Counted from the stretch's first letter, positions 25,078-34,343 are shown. The stretch is DNA of 64,000 nt from Rhabdothermincola sediminis (GCF_014805525.1 NZ_JACFSZ010000006.1:62001-126000), one strand, 5' to 3'. Numbers and translations are program-made. Notes: generated from the sequence alone by a model not told the origin.

Positions 25078-26592
25078 TCAGGCGCCGGCGCGCGCGGCCC
25101 GCATCCGCCGGGCGCCGGGCACCGCGGACAGCAGGGCCCGAGCCTTGTTGTGGCACTCGAGGTCCTCCTGCTCGGGCACGCTGTCGGCCACGATGCCCGC
25201 CCCGGCCTGCACGCTCGCCCGGCCGTCCGGTGCGACAACCAGCGTCCGGATAGCGATGGCGGTGTCGATGGTGCCGGAGAAATCCAGGTAGCCGACCACC
25301 CCGGCGTAGGGCCCGCGCTTGGTCGGTTCGAGCTCGTCGATGATCTGCATCGCCCGCACCTTCGGTGCCCCCGACACCGTGCCGGCGGGAAGGGTGGCCC
25401 GGAGCACGTCGATCGGGGTACGCCCCTCAGCCAGCTCGCCCGAGACCTGGGAGGTCAGGTGCATGACGTGGCTGTAGCGTTCCAGGGTCATCATCTCGTC
25501 CACCCGCTCGGTGCCGAAGCGCACCACCCGGCCGACGTCGTTGCGAGCCAGGTCCACCAGCATGACGTGCTCCGCCACCTCCTTGGGATGCTCCCGCAGC
25601 TCGGCGCCCAACCGGCGATCCTCCTCGTCGGTGCGGCCGCGCCGTCTGGTCCCGGCGATCGGCCGGGAGATGACCCGGCCGTCCACCAGCCGCACCATCG
25701 GCTCGGGCGACGAACCGACCAACGTCAGCTCCGGCATCCGCACGAAGTACATGTAGGGGCTGGGGTTCACCTGGCGCAGCACCCGGTAGTAGTCGAACGG
25801 ATCAGCGCCCAGGTCGAAGTCGAACCGCTGCGAGAGCACGACTTGGAAGATGTCTCCCTCGAGGATGTGCTCCTTGGCCACTTCCACGGCGTGCCAGTAC
25901 CGCTCGGCCCCCATCGACGAGCGCACCTCCGGCAGCGGGCCGTCGAGGTCAGGAGGCTCCATGACCGGCTCGGGCAGCGGGCTCGCCCCGTCGAGCGCGA
26001 GCCGCTCCACGCCCGCCACCGCTTCGTCGTAGATCTGGTCGAGCTCGGCGGGGGTGGCCCCCGGTGGGATGAACGCGTTGGCGATCAACGTCACCCGCTG
26101 GCGGAAGTGGTCGAAGGCCGCGAGCTCGCCGATGGTCGCCATCACGGCGTCGGGATGCCCGAGGTCGTCCGGTGGCACGTGGGGGAGGTGCTCCACCTCC
26201 CGGACCACGTCGTAGCCGAGGTACCCGACCAATCCGCCGTGCAGCGGCGGCAGGTCCTCGAGTGCCGGCGACCGGTAGCGCGCCAGCAGGCCCTCGACCG
26301 CGGCGAGGATGCCCCGGTCGAGGGGGACCCCTTCGGGGACGGCGCCTCGCACCTCCACCTGCCGCCCTCGCGCCACGAGGGTCGCGGCAGCCCGGCGACC
26401 GACGAAGGACCACCGGCTCCAGCGCTCGCCGTGCTCGACGGACTCGAACAGGAACCCCGGCTCGCCGTCACGGGTGAGTCGGGCGAACGCCGCCACCGGT
26501 GTGATCAGATCCGCGAGGACCTCCCGCCACACCGGCACGACGGTGTAGTCACGCGCCAGCGCGTGGAAGTCCTCTCGGCTCGGCGCGACCAT
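25078..26592 (-). CDS. trpE: anthranilate synthase component I
   Basis: A 504-residue chorismate-utilising enzyme that makes anthranilate with an amidotransferase partner. It starts VAPSREDFHALARDYTVVPV from the ATG at 26592. The feedback-binding LLES-like region is LFESVEHGERWSRWSF. The active site shows PSPYMYFVR, SRPIAGTRRRG, HVMLVDLARNDVGRV and the C-terminal AGAGIVADSVPEQE. The glutaminase subunit trpG and trpD are not in the window. It follows hisI by 22 bases with no promoter of its own visible, so the first trp enzyme may depend on a his gene promoter. Confidence 0.95.
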   Translation of the reverse strand: MVAPSREDFHALARDYTVVPVWREVLADLITPVAAFARLTRDGEPGFLFESVEHGERWSRWSFVGRRAAATLVARGRQVEVRGAVPEGVPLDRGILAAVEGLLARYRSPALEDLPPLHGGLVGYLGYDVVREVEHLPHVPPDDLGHPDAVMATIGELAAFDHFRQRVTLIANAFIPPGATPAELDQIYDEAVAGVERLALDGASPLPEPVMEPPDLDGPLPEVRSSMGAERYWHAVEVAKEHILEGDIFQVVLSQRFDFDLGADPFDYYRVLRQVNPSPYMYFVRMPELTLVGSSPEPMVRLVDGRVISRPIAGTRRRGRTDEEDRRLGAELREHPKEVAEHVMLVDLARNDVGRVVRFGTERVDEMMTLERYSHVMHLTSQVSGELAEGRTPIDVLRATLPAGTVSGAPKVRAMQIIDELEPTKRGPYAGVVGYLDFSGTIDTAIAIRTLVVAPDGRASVQAGAGIVADSVPEQEDLECHNKARALLSAVPGARRMRAARAGA

Positions 26593-26614
26593 GGCCCGCG
26601 TCCTGCCTGCCGGG

Positions 26615-26977
26615 TCAACCGTCCGAGCCGAAGGCCCGGAAGAAGCAGGAGTACTCACCGGTGTGGCAGGCACCCTTGCCTTCCTGCTCGACCACGAACA
26701 ACAGCGTGTCGCCGTCGCAGTCGTAGTACGCCTCGCGCACGTACTGGCGATCGCCCGAGGTCTCGCCCTTGCACCAGTACTCCTGGCGCGACCGACTCCA
26801 GAACCACGTCCGCCCGGTCTCGAGGGTCCTGGCGAGGGACTCGGCGTTCATCCAGGCCATCATGAGCACCCGCCCGGTGCCCTCCTCCTGCACGATGGCC
26901 GGCACCAGCCCGTCGGCGTCGTAGCGGATGGCGGCGAGCTGCTCGGAGGTGGCGGAGATCGGGGTGATGACCGGCAT
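26615..26977 (-). CDS. hisI: phosphoribosyl-AMP cyclohydrolase
   Basis: The 120-residue zinc enzyme performs step three of histidine synthesis. It has [38 protein letters not shown] and the metal ligands in [10 protein letters not shown] and [11 protein letters not shown]. It is a single-domain HisI; the HisE pyrophosphatase is not fused and not in the window. The start chosen is the ATG at 26977 ([12 protein letters not shown]). It lies 8 bases after TAGGCT (26986-26991). A TTG nine bases further upstream abuts that hexamer and would not be transcribed. It heads or shares a unit with trpE, away from the hisD-F operon. Confidence 0.95.
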   Translation of the reverse strand: MPVITPISATSEQLAAIRYDADGLVPAIVQEEGTGRVLMMAWMNAESLARTLETGRTWFWSRSRQEYWCKGETSGDRQYVREAYYDCDGDTLLFVVEQEGKGACHTGEYSCFFRAFGSDG

Positions 26978-26985
26978 GACCGACA

Positions 26986-26991
26986 AGCCTA
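26986..26991 (-). promoter_or_regulatory. predicted -10 (TAGGCT) of hisI-trpE
   Basis: 8 bases before the hisI ATG; it decides the hisI start. Confidence 0.5.
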
Positions 26992-26995
26992 GAGG

Positions 26996-27340
26996 TCAGA
27001 GATAGAGGCCGGTGCTGCCTTCTTCGAGCCGCCTGGCGGCCACGGCGTGCACGTCACGCTCCCGGAGGATGATGTAGTCCTCGCCGCGCACCTCGACCTC
27101 GTAGCGGTCCTCGGGGTTGAAGAGCACTTGGTCGCCGGACTCCATGTTGCGGACGTTGGGCCCGACCGCGACCACCTCGGCCCACACGAGTCGCTTGCCC
27201 ATCTGCGCCGTGGCGGGGATGAGGATGCCTCCGGTGGAGCGCCGCTCCCCTTCGGGCCCGCCCGTCTTCACGAGGATCCGATCGTTCATCATCTTGATCG
27301 GAAGCTTCTCGTCGTCGCCCGACCCGGTCTCCGCTGTCAC
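26996..27340 (-). CDS. GroES-like co-chaperonin
   Basis: A 114-residue protein with the GroES beta-barrel: MMNDRILVKTGG, the mobile-loop-like ERRSTGGILIPATAQ, then WAEVVAVGPN, GDQVLFNPEDRYEVEVRGEDYIILRERDV. It differs from standard GroES in a 16-residue acidic N-terminus, if the GTG at 27340 is used, and in a C-terminal tail RLEEGSTGLYL. No groEL is next to it. It may be a second, specialised GroES. An alternative start is MMND at residue 17. The GTG is 7 bases after TACCGT in the element shared with the divergent hydrolase. Confidence 0.85.
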   Translation of the reverse strand: MTAETGSGDDEKLPIKMMNDRILVKTGGPEGERRSTGGILIPATAQMGKRLVWAEVVAVGPNVRNMESGDQVLFNPEDRYEVEVRGEDYIILRERDVHAVAARRLEEGSTGLYL

Positions 27341-27347
27341 GGCTCCG

Positions 27348-27357
27348 ACGGTACCGT
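27348..27357. promoter_or_regulatory. perfectly palindromic bidirectional -10
   Basis: ACGGTACCGT is its own complement, so TACCGT occurs on both strands: 7 bases before the GroES-like GTG (minus) and 8 bases before the hydrolase GTG (plus). The genes start only 26 bases apart, so one open complex could serve either direction. Confidence 0.6.
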
Positions 27358-27365
27358 CTCTGCCC

Positions 27366-28001
27366 GTGGCTGACGACTCGCTGGTGTTGCGCACCGCCGA
27401 CGGCCTGGCCCTGGAGGCCGAGATGCGGGCACCCGAGCACGCCACGGCGTCGGTGGTGCTCGCCCACCCGCACCCCCTCCACGGCGGCTCGATGCGCTCA
27501 GTGGTGACCAGCGAGCTGTTCCGGTTGCTGCCCGGATCGGGGATCGTCGTCCTGCGGTTCAACTTCCGGGGGGTGGAGGGTTCGGAGGGCAGCCACGGCG
27601 GTGGGGTCGACGAAGCGCTCGACCTGGTCGCGGCCCTCGACGCCCTGGAAGCGGCCGGCGCCCCGGCGCCGCTCGGCGTCGTCGGATGGTCCTTCGGTGG
27701 CGACGTGTCCCTGAGCGTGGTCGACGAGCGGATCGACGGGTGGGTGCCAGTGGCGCCCACGCTGCGGGTGCTCCCCCCCGAGGCGCTGCTGGCCGCTCGT
27801 GACCCCCGCGCCAAGCACCTGATCGTCCCCGAACACGACCAGTTCCGCCCTCCGGCGGCCGCCACGGAGGCCACCGCGGGTTGGCTGAACACCACCATCG
27901 ACACCGTGGCCGGCGCGGATCACTTCCTGCTGGGGCGGACCGACGTGCTGGCCTCGCTCGTGCGCCGGCGCGTCGGCGACCTGCCCCGCCGCGCAGGCTG
28001 A
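27366..28001 (+). CDS. alpha/beta hydrolase (COG2945-like)
   Basis: The 211-residue hydrolase has the N-terminal signature VVLAHPHPLHGGSM, which forms the oxyanion hole in the COG2945 group, then LRFNFRGVEGSEG and the nucleophile elbow VVGWSFGGD. A late Asp (PEHDQF) and a His (AGADHFLLG) complete the triad. There is no signal peptide, so it is cytosolic. Substrate unknown; relatives are esterases of small acyl groups. Starting at the GTG at 27366, it is the only plus-strand gene in the his/trp block. Its stop lies three bases from the convergent hisF. Confidence 0.85.
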   Translation: MADDSLVLRTADGLALEAEMRAPEHATASVVLAHPHPLHGGSMRSVVTSELFRLLPGSGIVVLRFNFRGVEGSEGSHGGGVDEALDLVAALDALEAAGAPAPLGVVGWSFGGDVSLSVVDERIDGWVPVAPTLRVLPPEALLAARDPRAKHLIVPEHDQFRPPAAATEATAGWLNTTIDTVAGADHFLLGRTDVLASLVRRRVGDLPRRAG

Positions 28002-28004
28002 GCG

Positions 28005-28787
28005 TCACACCGGGCGCACCGTGACGCCCCGCGCTGCGAGGTGCCGCTTGGCCTCCGCGATGGTGTGCTCGCCGAAGTGGAAGATCGACGCCGCCAGCAC
28101 CGCGTCGGCATGGCCGTCGAGCACGCCCTCGGCGAGGTGCTCGAGGCTCCCCACACCACCGCTGGCGATGACCGGCACTGCCACCGTGTCGGACACGGCT
28201 CGGGTCAGCTCCAGATCGAACCCGTCGCGAGTCCCGTCCCGGTCCATCGAGGTGAGCAGGATCTCGCCGGCGCCGAGCCGGACGGCCTCCCGCGCCCACC
28301 AAAGCGTGTCGATGCCGGTCGGGGTCCTCCCACCGTGGGTGAACACCTCGAAGCCCGACGGGGTCGCAGTCCCCGCGCCGGGCGCGCACCTCCGGGCGTC
28401 GATCGCCACCACCACACACTGGGCGCCGAACTCCTCGGCGAGCTCGGCGATCAGCTGCGGGCGGGCCACCGCGGCCGTGTTGACCGACACCTTGTCGGCC
28501 CCGGCCCGCAGCAGCTCCCGGGCGTCGTCGACGCTGCGGATGCCGCCGCCGATCGTGAAGGGGATGAACACCTGCTCGGCGGTGCGGCGCACCACATCGA
28601 CGATCGTCGCCCGGTCGTCGCTCGATGCGGTGATGTCCAGGAAGACCAACTCGTCGGCGCCCTCCGCGTCGTACCGGGCCGCCAGCTCCACCGGATCACC
28701 AGCGTCCCGGAGGTCGACGAAGTTCACCCCCTTGACGACCCGTCCCCCGTCGACGTCCAGGCAGGGGATGACCCGAGCGGTGCGCAC
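28005..28787 (-). CDS. hisF: imidazole glycerol phosphate synthase, cyclase subunit
   Basis: A 260-residue TIM barrel that receives ammonia from HisH and forms imidazole glycerol phosphate. It has [18 protein letters not shown] with the catalytic first Asp, FLDITAS, the [15 protein letters not shown] motif, and [16 protein letters not shown] near the end. The GTG start at 28787 lies one base after the hisA stop region, in the operon hisD-C-B-H-A-F. The residues [15 protein letters not shown] form the expected variable loop. Confidence 0.96.
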   Translation of the reverse strand: MRTARVIPCLDVDGGRVVKGVNFVDLRDAGDPVELAARYDAEGADELVFLDITASSDDRATIVDVVRRTAEQVFIPFTIGGGIRSVDDARELLRAGADKVSVNTAAVARPQLIAELAEEFGAQCVVVAIDARRCAPGAGTATPSGFEVFTHGGRTPTGIDTLWWAREAVRLGAGEILLTSMDRDGTRDGFDLELTRAVSDTVAVPVIASGGVGSLEHLAEGVLDGHADAVLAASIFHFGEHTIAEAKRHLAARGVTVRPV

Positions 28788-28788
28788 C

Positions 28789-29529
28789 TCAGCAACCCCC
28801 TGCCTCAGCCAGCGTGGCCAGCGCCTCGGCCACCGTGAAGCGCTCTTCGTAGAGCGCCCGGCCGACGATCACCCCGGCCAGGGCGCGACCGCGGCGACCA
28901 CGCAGCGCGGCCAAGGTTCGCAGGTCGTCGAGACTGCCCACACCCCCCGAGGCGATGACGTCAAGCGAGGTCGCGTCGAGCACCTCGGCCAGCCCCTCCA
29001 CATCGGGACCCTCAAGGGTGCCGTCGCGGCCGATCTCGGTGACCACCAGCGCCTCCACCCCCTGGTCCTCGAAGCCGCGGGCCACGTCCAGCAGGTCGTG
29101 GCCGCTGCTGCGGACCCAGCCGCGAACCGCCACGTCGCGACCGCGGGCATCGAGCCCCACGGCGACCGGGTACCGCGCCGCGAGCCTCGCCACCAGGGCG
29201 GGCTGCTCCAGCGCCGCGGTGCCCAGCACGACCCGGGCCGCCCCGGCCTCGAACAACGCGTCCGCGGCGGCCTCGTCGCGCACCCCTCCCCCGGTCTGGA
29301 CCCGCACGTCCACCGCGCTGGCGATCCGCGCCACGGCGTTGCGGTTGGCGGGGTGTCCTGTGCGGGCCGCGTCGAGGTCGACCACGTGCAGCCACCCGGC
29401 GCCGGCGGCAGCGAACACCCGGGCCTGTGCGACCGGGTCGTCGTGGTACACGGTCTCTCGGGCGTAGTCGCCCTGGAAGAGCCGTACGCAGCGACCGCCG
29501 CGCAGGTCGATGGCGGGATACAGGTCCAT
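28789..29529 (-). CDS. hisA: ProFAR isomerase
   Basis: The 246-residue (beta-alpha)8 isomerase acts before HisF/HisH. It shows [21 protein letters not shown] with the catalytic Asp, [24 protein letters not shown] with the second Asp, and [13 protein letters not shown]. It could in principle be a PriA that also does the TrpF step. A separate trpF eight kilobases away makes single function more likely, and this is inference. The ATG at 29529 overlaps the hisH stop by one base. Confidence 0.95.
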   Translation of the reverse strand: MDLYPAIDLRGGRCVRLFQGDYARETVYHDDPVAQARVFAAAGAGWLHVVDLDAARTGHPANRNAVARIASAVDVRVQTGGGVRDEAAADALFEAGAARVVLGTAALEQPALVARLAARYPVAVGLDARGRDVAVRGWVRSSGHDLLDVARGFEDQGVEALVVTEIGRDGTLEGPDVEGLAEVLDATSLDVIASGGVGSLDDLRTLAALRGRRGRALAGVIVGRALYEERFTVAEALATLAEAGGC

Positions 29530-30149
29530 CAGGCGGCCGCCCGCCCTGTGGCGGCACCGACGAAGTTGCGCAGGACGGCCAGCCCCGCCGCCCCCGACTT
29601 CTCGGGATGGAACTGGGTGGCCCAGACGTGGTCCCGCTGGACCGCGGCGACCACCGGCCCGCCGTAGTCGCAGGTGGCGATCACGCCCCCGCCGTGGTCG
29701 GCGGCATAGGAGTGCACGAAGTACATCCAGATGGGCTCGGACAGCGAATCGAGCATGGGCGAGGGCCGCACGATGTCGAGCACGTTCCACTGCATCTGTG
29801 GCCGCTTAACCCCTTCGGGAAGCGCCCGGACCTCCCCCTCGAGAACCCCGAGGCCGGCGACGCCCGGTGACTCCTCGGAGCGCCCGTACAGCAGTTGCAT
29901 CCCCACGCAGATGCCGAAGAACGGCGTGCCGCGCTCGATCGCCTCCAGCGCGGCCACGTCGAGCCCGCTGTCCCGCAGGGCCTCCATGCAACGCCCGAAC
30001 GAGCCGACCCCCGGCAGCACCACACCTGCCGCCTCGCGCACCAACCGGGGGTCGGCGGTCAGGCGGGCATCGGCCCCCACGTGCTGGAGGGCCTTCTGGG
30101 CGGAGCGCAGGTTCCCGATGCCGTAGTCCAGGACGGCGATGAGGGTCAC
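29529..30149 (-). CDS. hisH: imidazole glycerol phosphate synthase, glutaminase subunit
   Basis: A 206-residue class I amidotransferase. The nucleophile Cys is in FFGICVGMQLLYG and the His-Glu pair lies in VWATQFHPEKSG. It begins TLIAVLDYGIGNLRSAQKAL from a GTG at 30149 with GAGG just upstream. An in-frame GTG at 30176 lies inside the hisB coding end and has no ribosome site. It hands ammonia to HisF two genes away. Confidence 0.95.
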   Translation of the reverse strand: MTLIAVLDYGIGNLRSAQKALQHVGADARLTADPRLVREAAGVVLPGVGSFGRCMEALRDSGLDVAALEAIERGTPFFGICVGMQLLYGRSEESPGVAGLGVLEGEVRALPEGVKRPQMQWNVLDIVRPSPMLDSLSEPIWMYFVHSYAADHGGGVIATCDYGGPVVAAVQRDHVWATQFHPEKSGAAGLAVLRNFVGAATGRAAA

Positions 30150-30165
30150 CTCAGCACCTCGACCC

Positions 30166-30773
<608 letters not shown>

Positions 30774-30777
<4 letters not shown>

Positions 30778-31844
30778 GTGAGGATCTCCGTGAGTGCGGT
30801 GAGGAACGCGTCGTCCTCCTCGGTGGTGCCGATCGTGACCCGGAGGCAGCCCTCCAGACGTGGCCACGAGCTGCAGTCCCGCACCAGCACCGAGCGCTCC
30901 ACGAGTGCCTCCCACACCGCCCGACCATCGCGCTCGATGGGCCGGAAGAGCACGAAGTTGGCCCCCGACGGCCACACTTCCACGGGCAGCTCACCCAGCG
31001 CGGCGACCAGCCGACCGCGCTCCTCCACCAGGTGCGAGACCCGGGCTTCCATCTCGTCGACGTACTCCAGGGCCAGACGGCCCGCGAGCTGCTTGAACGA
31101 GTCAAGGTGGTACGGCAGCACGACCTTGAAGAGCTGCTCGACCACGGCTGCCGGCCCGACCAGGTAACCGAGTCGACCCGCGGCCATGGACCAGGTCTTG
31201 GAGAAGGTGCGGGTCACCACCAGCGGCTGGTCGTCGGCCACCAACTCGAGGGCCGACCAGGGCGCGAACTGACCGTAGGCCTCGTCGACGACGAGCAGGC
31301 ACCCACGGGCCCGGGCCAGCGCGAGGACCTCCCGAACGGCGTCGGGCGAGTCGACCACCCCCGTCGGGTTGTTGGGTGAGCAGAGGAACGCCACCGATGG
31401 CGGATCCGGATCGTCGAGGAGCCGGCGGACCTCCGCCAGGTCCAGCGAGAAGTCCGGGCCCCGTTCCCCCTCCACGACGGTCGAGCCGACCAGCCGGGCG
31501 ATGTGGCCGTGCAGGGCGTAGGTCGGCTCCCAGACCGCGACCCTCCGGCCTGCTCCCGCGTACGCCAGCAGCACCGTCTGGAGCACCTCGTTCGAGCCGT
31601 TCGCCGGGAACACCTGGCCGGGATCCACACCGTGGAGCCGGGCGATGGCGGCCCGCAGCTCGGTCGCGTCCCGGTCGGGGTAGCGGTTCCAGGCGATGGT
31701 CCGGGCCGCCCGTGCCAGCTCGTCCACCCAGGCTGCGGGCGGGGGCTCCGGTGACTCGTTGGTGTTGAGGCGGACGGCCACTTCGAGCTGTGGTGAGTGG
31801 TACCCGTCCATCAACGCCACATCGGCGCGAGGGGTCGGGGTCAC
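30774..31844 (-). CDS. hisC: histidinol-phosphate aminotransferase
   Basis: A 356-residue fold-type I PLP transaminase. It has VRLNTNESPEPPP near the N-terminus, FLCSPNNPTGVV, VVDEAYGQFAP and the PLP Lys in TFSKTWSMAAGRLGYLVG. RVTIGTTEEDDAFL near the end binds substrate phosphate. Both ends overlap neighbours by four bases (hisD before, hisB after), so translation is tightly coupled. The presence of KTWSMAAGR fits HisC rather than an aromatic aminotransferase. Confidence 0.95.
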
Positions 31845-33145
31845 GGGGCGGCCTCGCCGGCGGGAGCCGTGGTGCGCAGCAGGATCGACCGGGCGTGGGC
31901 GTCGAAACCTTCGATCTCGGCGAGGGTGTGCACGTACGGCGCCACCTTCTCGAACGCCGCCCGGTCGAGGCTGATGACGTGGAGCTGCTTGAGGAAATCG
32001 CCGACCGTCAGCGCGCTGGCGAAGCGAGCGGTACCGGCGGTGGGCAGGACGTGGCTCGGGCCGGCGAGGTAGTCACCCACGGAGGCCGGTGAGAAGGGGC
32101 CACAGAACACCGCGCCGGCGTGACGGACCAGCGGGACCAGCCGGTCGGGATCCGACGCCATGAGCTGGAGGTGCTCGGGGGCGATGAGGTTTGCCAGCTC
32201 GATGGCCTGCTCGGCGTCGTCGACCAGGGCCAGGTGGCCGCCGTTGCGGAGTGTCGATTCGATCTCGGTCCGCCGGGGCGCGACCCTGGCCAGCCGGGCG
32301 ACCGCCCGGTCGATCGCCTCGGCCGCTGACTCGGACCAGGTGATCAGCCAGGCCGCGCCGTCGGGCCCGTGCTCGGCCTGGACGATGAGGTCGATCGCGG
32401 CCAGCTCGACCGGGGTGGAGTCGTCGGCCACGACCACGATCTCCGAGGGCCCAGCGAACGCCGACGGGACGCCCACGATGCCCGCCACCTCCTGCTTGGC
32501 GAGCGCGACGTAGACGTTCCCTGGACCGGCGATGACATCCACCGGGCGGATCGACTCGGTGCCGTAGGCCATCGCGGCGACGGCCTGCGCGCCGCCCACC
32601 GCGTAGACCTCCTCGACCCCGGCGAGGGCGGCTGCCGCCAGGGTCACCTCGGCCACCGCCCCCCGCTCACGGTCGGGGGGCACGCACAGCACGAGCTCGG
32701 GCACGCCGGCCACCCGGGCGGGGACCGCGGTCATCAGCACCGTCGAGGGGTAGGCCCCCCGCCCTCCCGGCACGTACAACCCGGCCCGGTCCACGGGGAC
32801 CGCCCGCTCCCGCACCACGATGCCGTCACGCTCGTAGATCCTCTCCGGGTGCCGCTGAGCCTGGTGGAAGTCGCGGATGGCGTCGTGGGCGGCGGCGATC
32901 GCCTCCCGGACCGGGTCGGGGATCGCGCCCAGCGCCCGCTCGAGCTCCCGGGCCGGAACGCGCAGGTCCTCAAGGGCCACGCCGTCGAAGCGCTCGGTGT
33001 ACTCGCGCAGGGCGGCATCGCCGCGGTCACGCACGTCGTCGAGGATCGCCCGCACGGCTGCCAGCGGCGGCTCACCGGTGCTGACCGGCCGCGGCAGAGC
33101 GCCGCGGAGATCGGTGACACCACGGAGATCGACACGGTTCAGCAC
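31841..33145 (-). CDS. hisD: histidinol dehydrogenase
   Basis: The 434-residue zinc enzyme oxidises histidinol to histidine in two NAD steps. It contains VDRAGLYVPGGRGAYPSTVLM, VGGAQAVAAMAYGT, VIAGPGNVYVALAK, the motif QAEHGPDGAAW and the end region HVISLDRAAFE. The start is the GTG at 33145 (LNRVDLRGV), 8 bases after TACCGT, and it opens the operon hisD-C-B-H-A-F. No T-box or attenuator-like leader is possible if the message is leaderless, so regulation would be at the promoter or by feedback. Confidence 0.96.
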   Translation of the reverse strand: MLNRVDLRGVTDLRGALPRPVSTGEPPLAAVRAILDDVRDRGDAALREYTERFDGVALEDLRVPARELERALGAIPDPVREAIAAAHDAIRDFHQAQRHPERIYERDGIVVRERAVPVDRAGLYVPGGRGAYPSTVLMTAVPARVAGVPELVLCVPPDRERGAVAEVTLAAAALAGVEEVYAVGGAQAVAAMAYGTESIRPVDVIAGPGNVYVALAKQEVAGIVGVPSAFAGPSEIVVVADDSTPVELAAIDLIVQAEHGPDGAAWLITWSESAAEAIDRAVARLARVAPRRTEIESTLRNGGHLALVDDAEQAIELANLIAPEHLQLMASDPDRLVPLVRHAGAVFCGPFSPASVGDYLAGPSHVLPTAGTARFASALTVGDFLKQLHVISLDRAAFEKVAPYVHTLAEIEGFDAHARSILLRTTAPAGEAAP

Positions 33146-33153
33146 GGCGCCCA

Positions 33154-33159
33154 ACGGTA
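33154..33159 (-). promoter_or_regulatory. predicted -10 (TACCGT) of the hisD operon
   Basis: 8 bases before the hisD GTG; leaves no room for a leader or attenuator. Confidence 0.5.
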
Positions 33160-33201
33160 GCGGGCGTGCCCGCCGGGGCCGGCACCGGTTTGACTGAGGG
33201 A

Positions 33202-33393
33202 ATGGATCCCGATCGCGCCGAGCTGTCGTCCGTGTCCACCAGCCTCGATGACCTCTCCGCCCGGGTGGAGCGGCTCGCCGGCAGCCTGCAGCGCCGGCGC
33301 CAGGACGCCCTCGCCGCCGACCTCTACGAGGTCGAGCGGGCGTTGCGGATGGCCGAGCGCCGGCTGGCACAAGTCCTGCGCCGGCTGGGTTGA
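33202..33393 (+). CDS. small helical protein of unknown function (63 aa)
   Basis: From the ATG at 33202 the product is DPDRAELSSVSTSLDDLSAR followed by VERLAGSLQRRRQDALAADL and a basic helix YEVERALRMAERRLAQVLRRLG. The pattern of Leu, Val and Ala with alternating charges predicts two amphipathic helices that could pair as an antiparallel coiled coil. No motif or family is recognised. It is divergent from hisD (57 bases apart). GAGGG lies very close to the ATG, so the ribosome site is poor. Similar tiny helical genes are common in this group, but that cannot be tested here. Confidence 0.5.
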   Translation: MDPDRAELSSVSTSLDDLSARVERLAGSLQRRRQDALAADLYEVERALRMAERRLAQVLRRLG

Positions 33394-33433
33394 CGGCGGA
33401 CGGCTGGCGCAGGGCGGGCAAGCGGATCCCGCC

Positions 33434-33468
33434 AAAAACGAGGGCCGGCGCCCCGTAGGGCGCCGGCC
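33434..33468 (-). terminator. intrinsic terminator on the minus strand
   Basis: Perfect 11-bp stem GGCCGGCGCCC / GGGCGCCGGCC, tetraloop TACG, then CTCGTTTTTGG on the minus strand. It ends transcription from nth or from the predicted small RNA, before the convergent 63-aa gene. Confidence 0.7.
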
Positions 33469-33531
33469 GGGGCGACACTGGGCGGCGGATCCCAGACGTG
33501 TCGCCGGGTACCAGGTGGCGGGAACCTGGTA
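33434..33531 (-). ncRNA. predicted small RNA of three consecutive hairpins
   Basis: In the roughly 300-base gap between the 63-aa gene and nth, the minus strand shows TAAGGT (33538-33543). Six bases later it begins hairpin 1, TACCAGGT/ACCTGGTA (33531-33509). Hairpin 2 is GGCGACA plus CTGGG paired with CCCAG and TGTCGCC (33505-33471). Hairpin 3 is an 11-bp GC stem (33468-33443) followed by a T tract. The loops of the first two are C-rich (TCCCGCC; ATCCGCCG), which could pair with G-rich ribosome sites. The layout resembles a short actinobacterial sRNA, but no known family is matched; 6C RNA has longer C runs. Confidence 0.4.
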
Positions 33532-33537
33532 ACGCGT

Positions 33538-33543
33538 ACCTTA
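33538..33543 (-). promoter_or_regulatory. predicted -10 (TAAGGT) of the small RNA
   Basis: Ends six bases before hairpin 1 of the predicted small RNA. No clear -35 is seen 16-18 bases upstream. Confidence 0.35.
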
Positions 33544-33675
33544 CAACGACTCGGGGCCGGGTTGGTACCTCTCGGGGAGGATTTTCTGCTGCCGGCTCCT
33601 GCGGGCTCGGCCGGCGCCGACCATCGTCGAGGGGCCATTTTCCGAGCTGACGGAGCTGGACGGACACCATCCCTC

Positions 33676-33705
33676 CTGAGCCGTGAAGAAATTCACACGG
33701 CTCAG
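33676..33705 (-). terminator. 10-bp hairpin spanning the nth stop codon
   Basis: CTGAGCCGTG / CACGGCTCAG with a 10-base A/T-rich loop that can also pair internally (GTGAA/TTCAC). The nth stop TGA is in the stem. No U tract follows, so it may be a U-less terminator or mRNA-end stabiliser. Between it and 33544 nothing else is recognised. Confidence 0.4.
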
Positions 33706-34343
33706 ACGCCGACCTTCGGGCAGAAGTCCGCCAGCACACACGCCTCGCAACGCGGCCGCCGGGCGACACAGACCCGGCGGCCGTGGAGGATGAGGCGCAG
33801 GCTGAACGGACCCCTTTCGGCGGGGGGGATCATAGCGTTCAGCTCGTGCTCGACCTTCACCGGGTCACTCGAGGTGGTGAGGCCCAGCCGCTTGGCCAGC
33901 CGGAGCACGTGGGTGTCGACCGGCAGCCCCGGCAGGCCCAGCGCGACGCTGCGGACCACGTTGGCCGTCTTGCGGCCCACGCCGGGGATCGTGACCAGAT
34001 CCTCCATCGCCCCGGGGACCTCGCCCCCGAAGCGCTCAGTCAGCGCGGCGGCCATGCCCAGCAGGCTGCGGGTCTTGTTCTTGTAGAACCCGGTGGAGCG
34101 GATCAGTTCCTCGACGTCCTCCGGGCGGGCCGACGCCAGGTCCTCGGGGGTCGGGTACCGCGCGAACAGCGCCGGGGTCACCTGGTTCACCCGGGCGTCC
34201 GTGCACTGAGCCGACAGGATCGTCGCCACCAGCAGCTCGAACGCGTTGGTGTGATCGAGCTCGCAGCGGGCCTCGGGGTACTCCTCGGCGAGGCGCCGCA
34301 TCGTCTCTCGCGCCCGCCCGGCAGGCGTACGGGGTCGACCCAT
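33702..34343 (-). CDS. nth: endonuclease III
   Basis: The 213-residue DNA glycosylase/AP lyase removes oxidised pyrimidines. It has the helix-hairpin-helix and catalytic region: LVATILSAQCTDARVNQVTP, TGFYKNKTRSLLGMA, the HhH VTIPGVGRKTANVVRS with catalytic Lys, and the essential Asp in LPVDTHVLRLAKRLG. The [4Fe-4S] ligands are C-x6-C-x2-C-x5-C in CVARRPRCEACVLADFC. The ATG at 34343 follows TAGCCT (34353-34358) by nine bases. A hairpin spans the stop codon. Confidence 0.96.
   Translation of the reverse strand: MGRPRTPAGRARETMRRLAEEYPEARCELDHTNAFELLVATILSAQCTDARVNQVTPALFARYPTPEDLASARPEDVEELIRSTGFYKNKTRSLLGMAAALTERFGGEVPGAMEDLVTIPGVGRKTANVVRSVALGLPGLPVDTHVLRLAKRLGLTTSSDPVKVEHELNAMIPPAERGPFSLRLILHGRRVCVARRPRCEACVLADFCPKVGV

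Noticed and set aside
33532-33675. Possible short coding frames between the predicted small RNA and nth
   Set aside because: Frames found are Arg/Ser-rich, have no ribosome site and overlap the hairpins; nothing supports translation.
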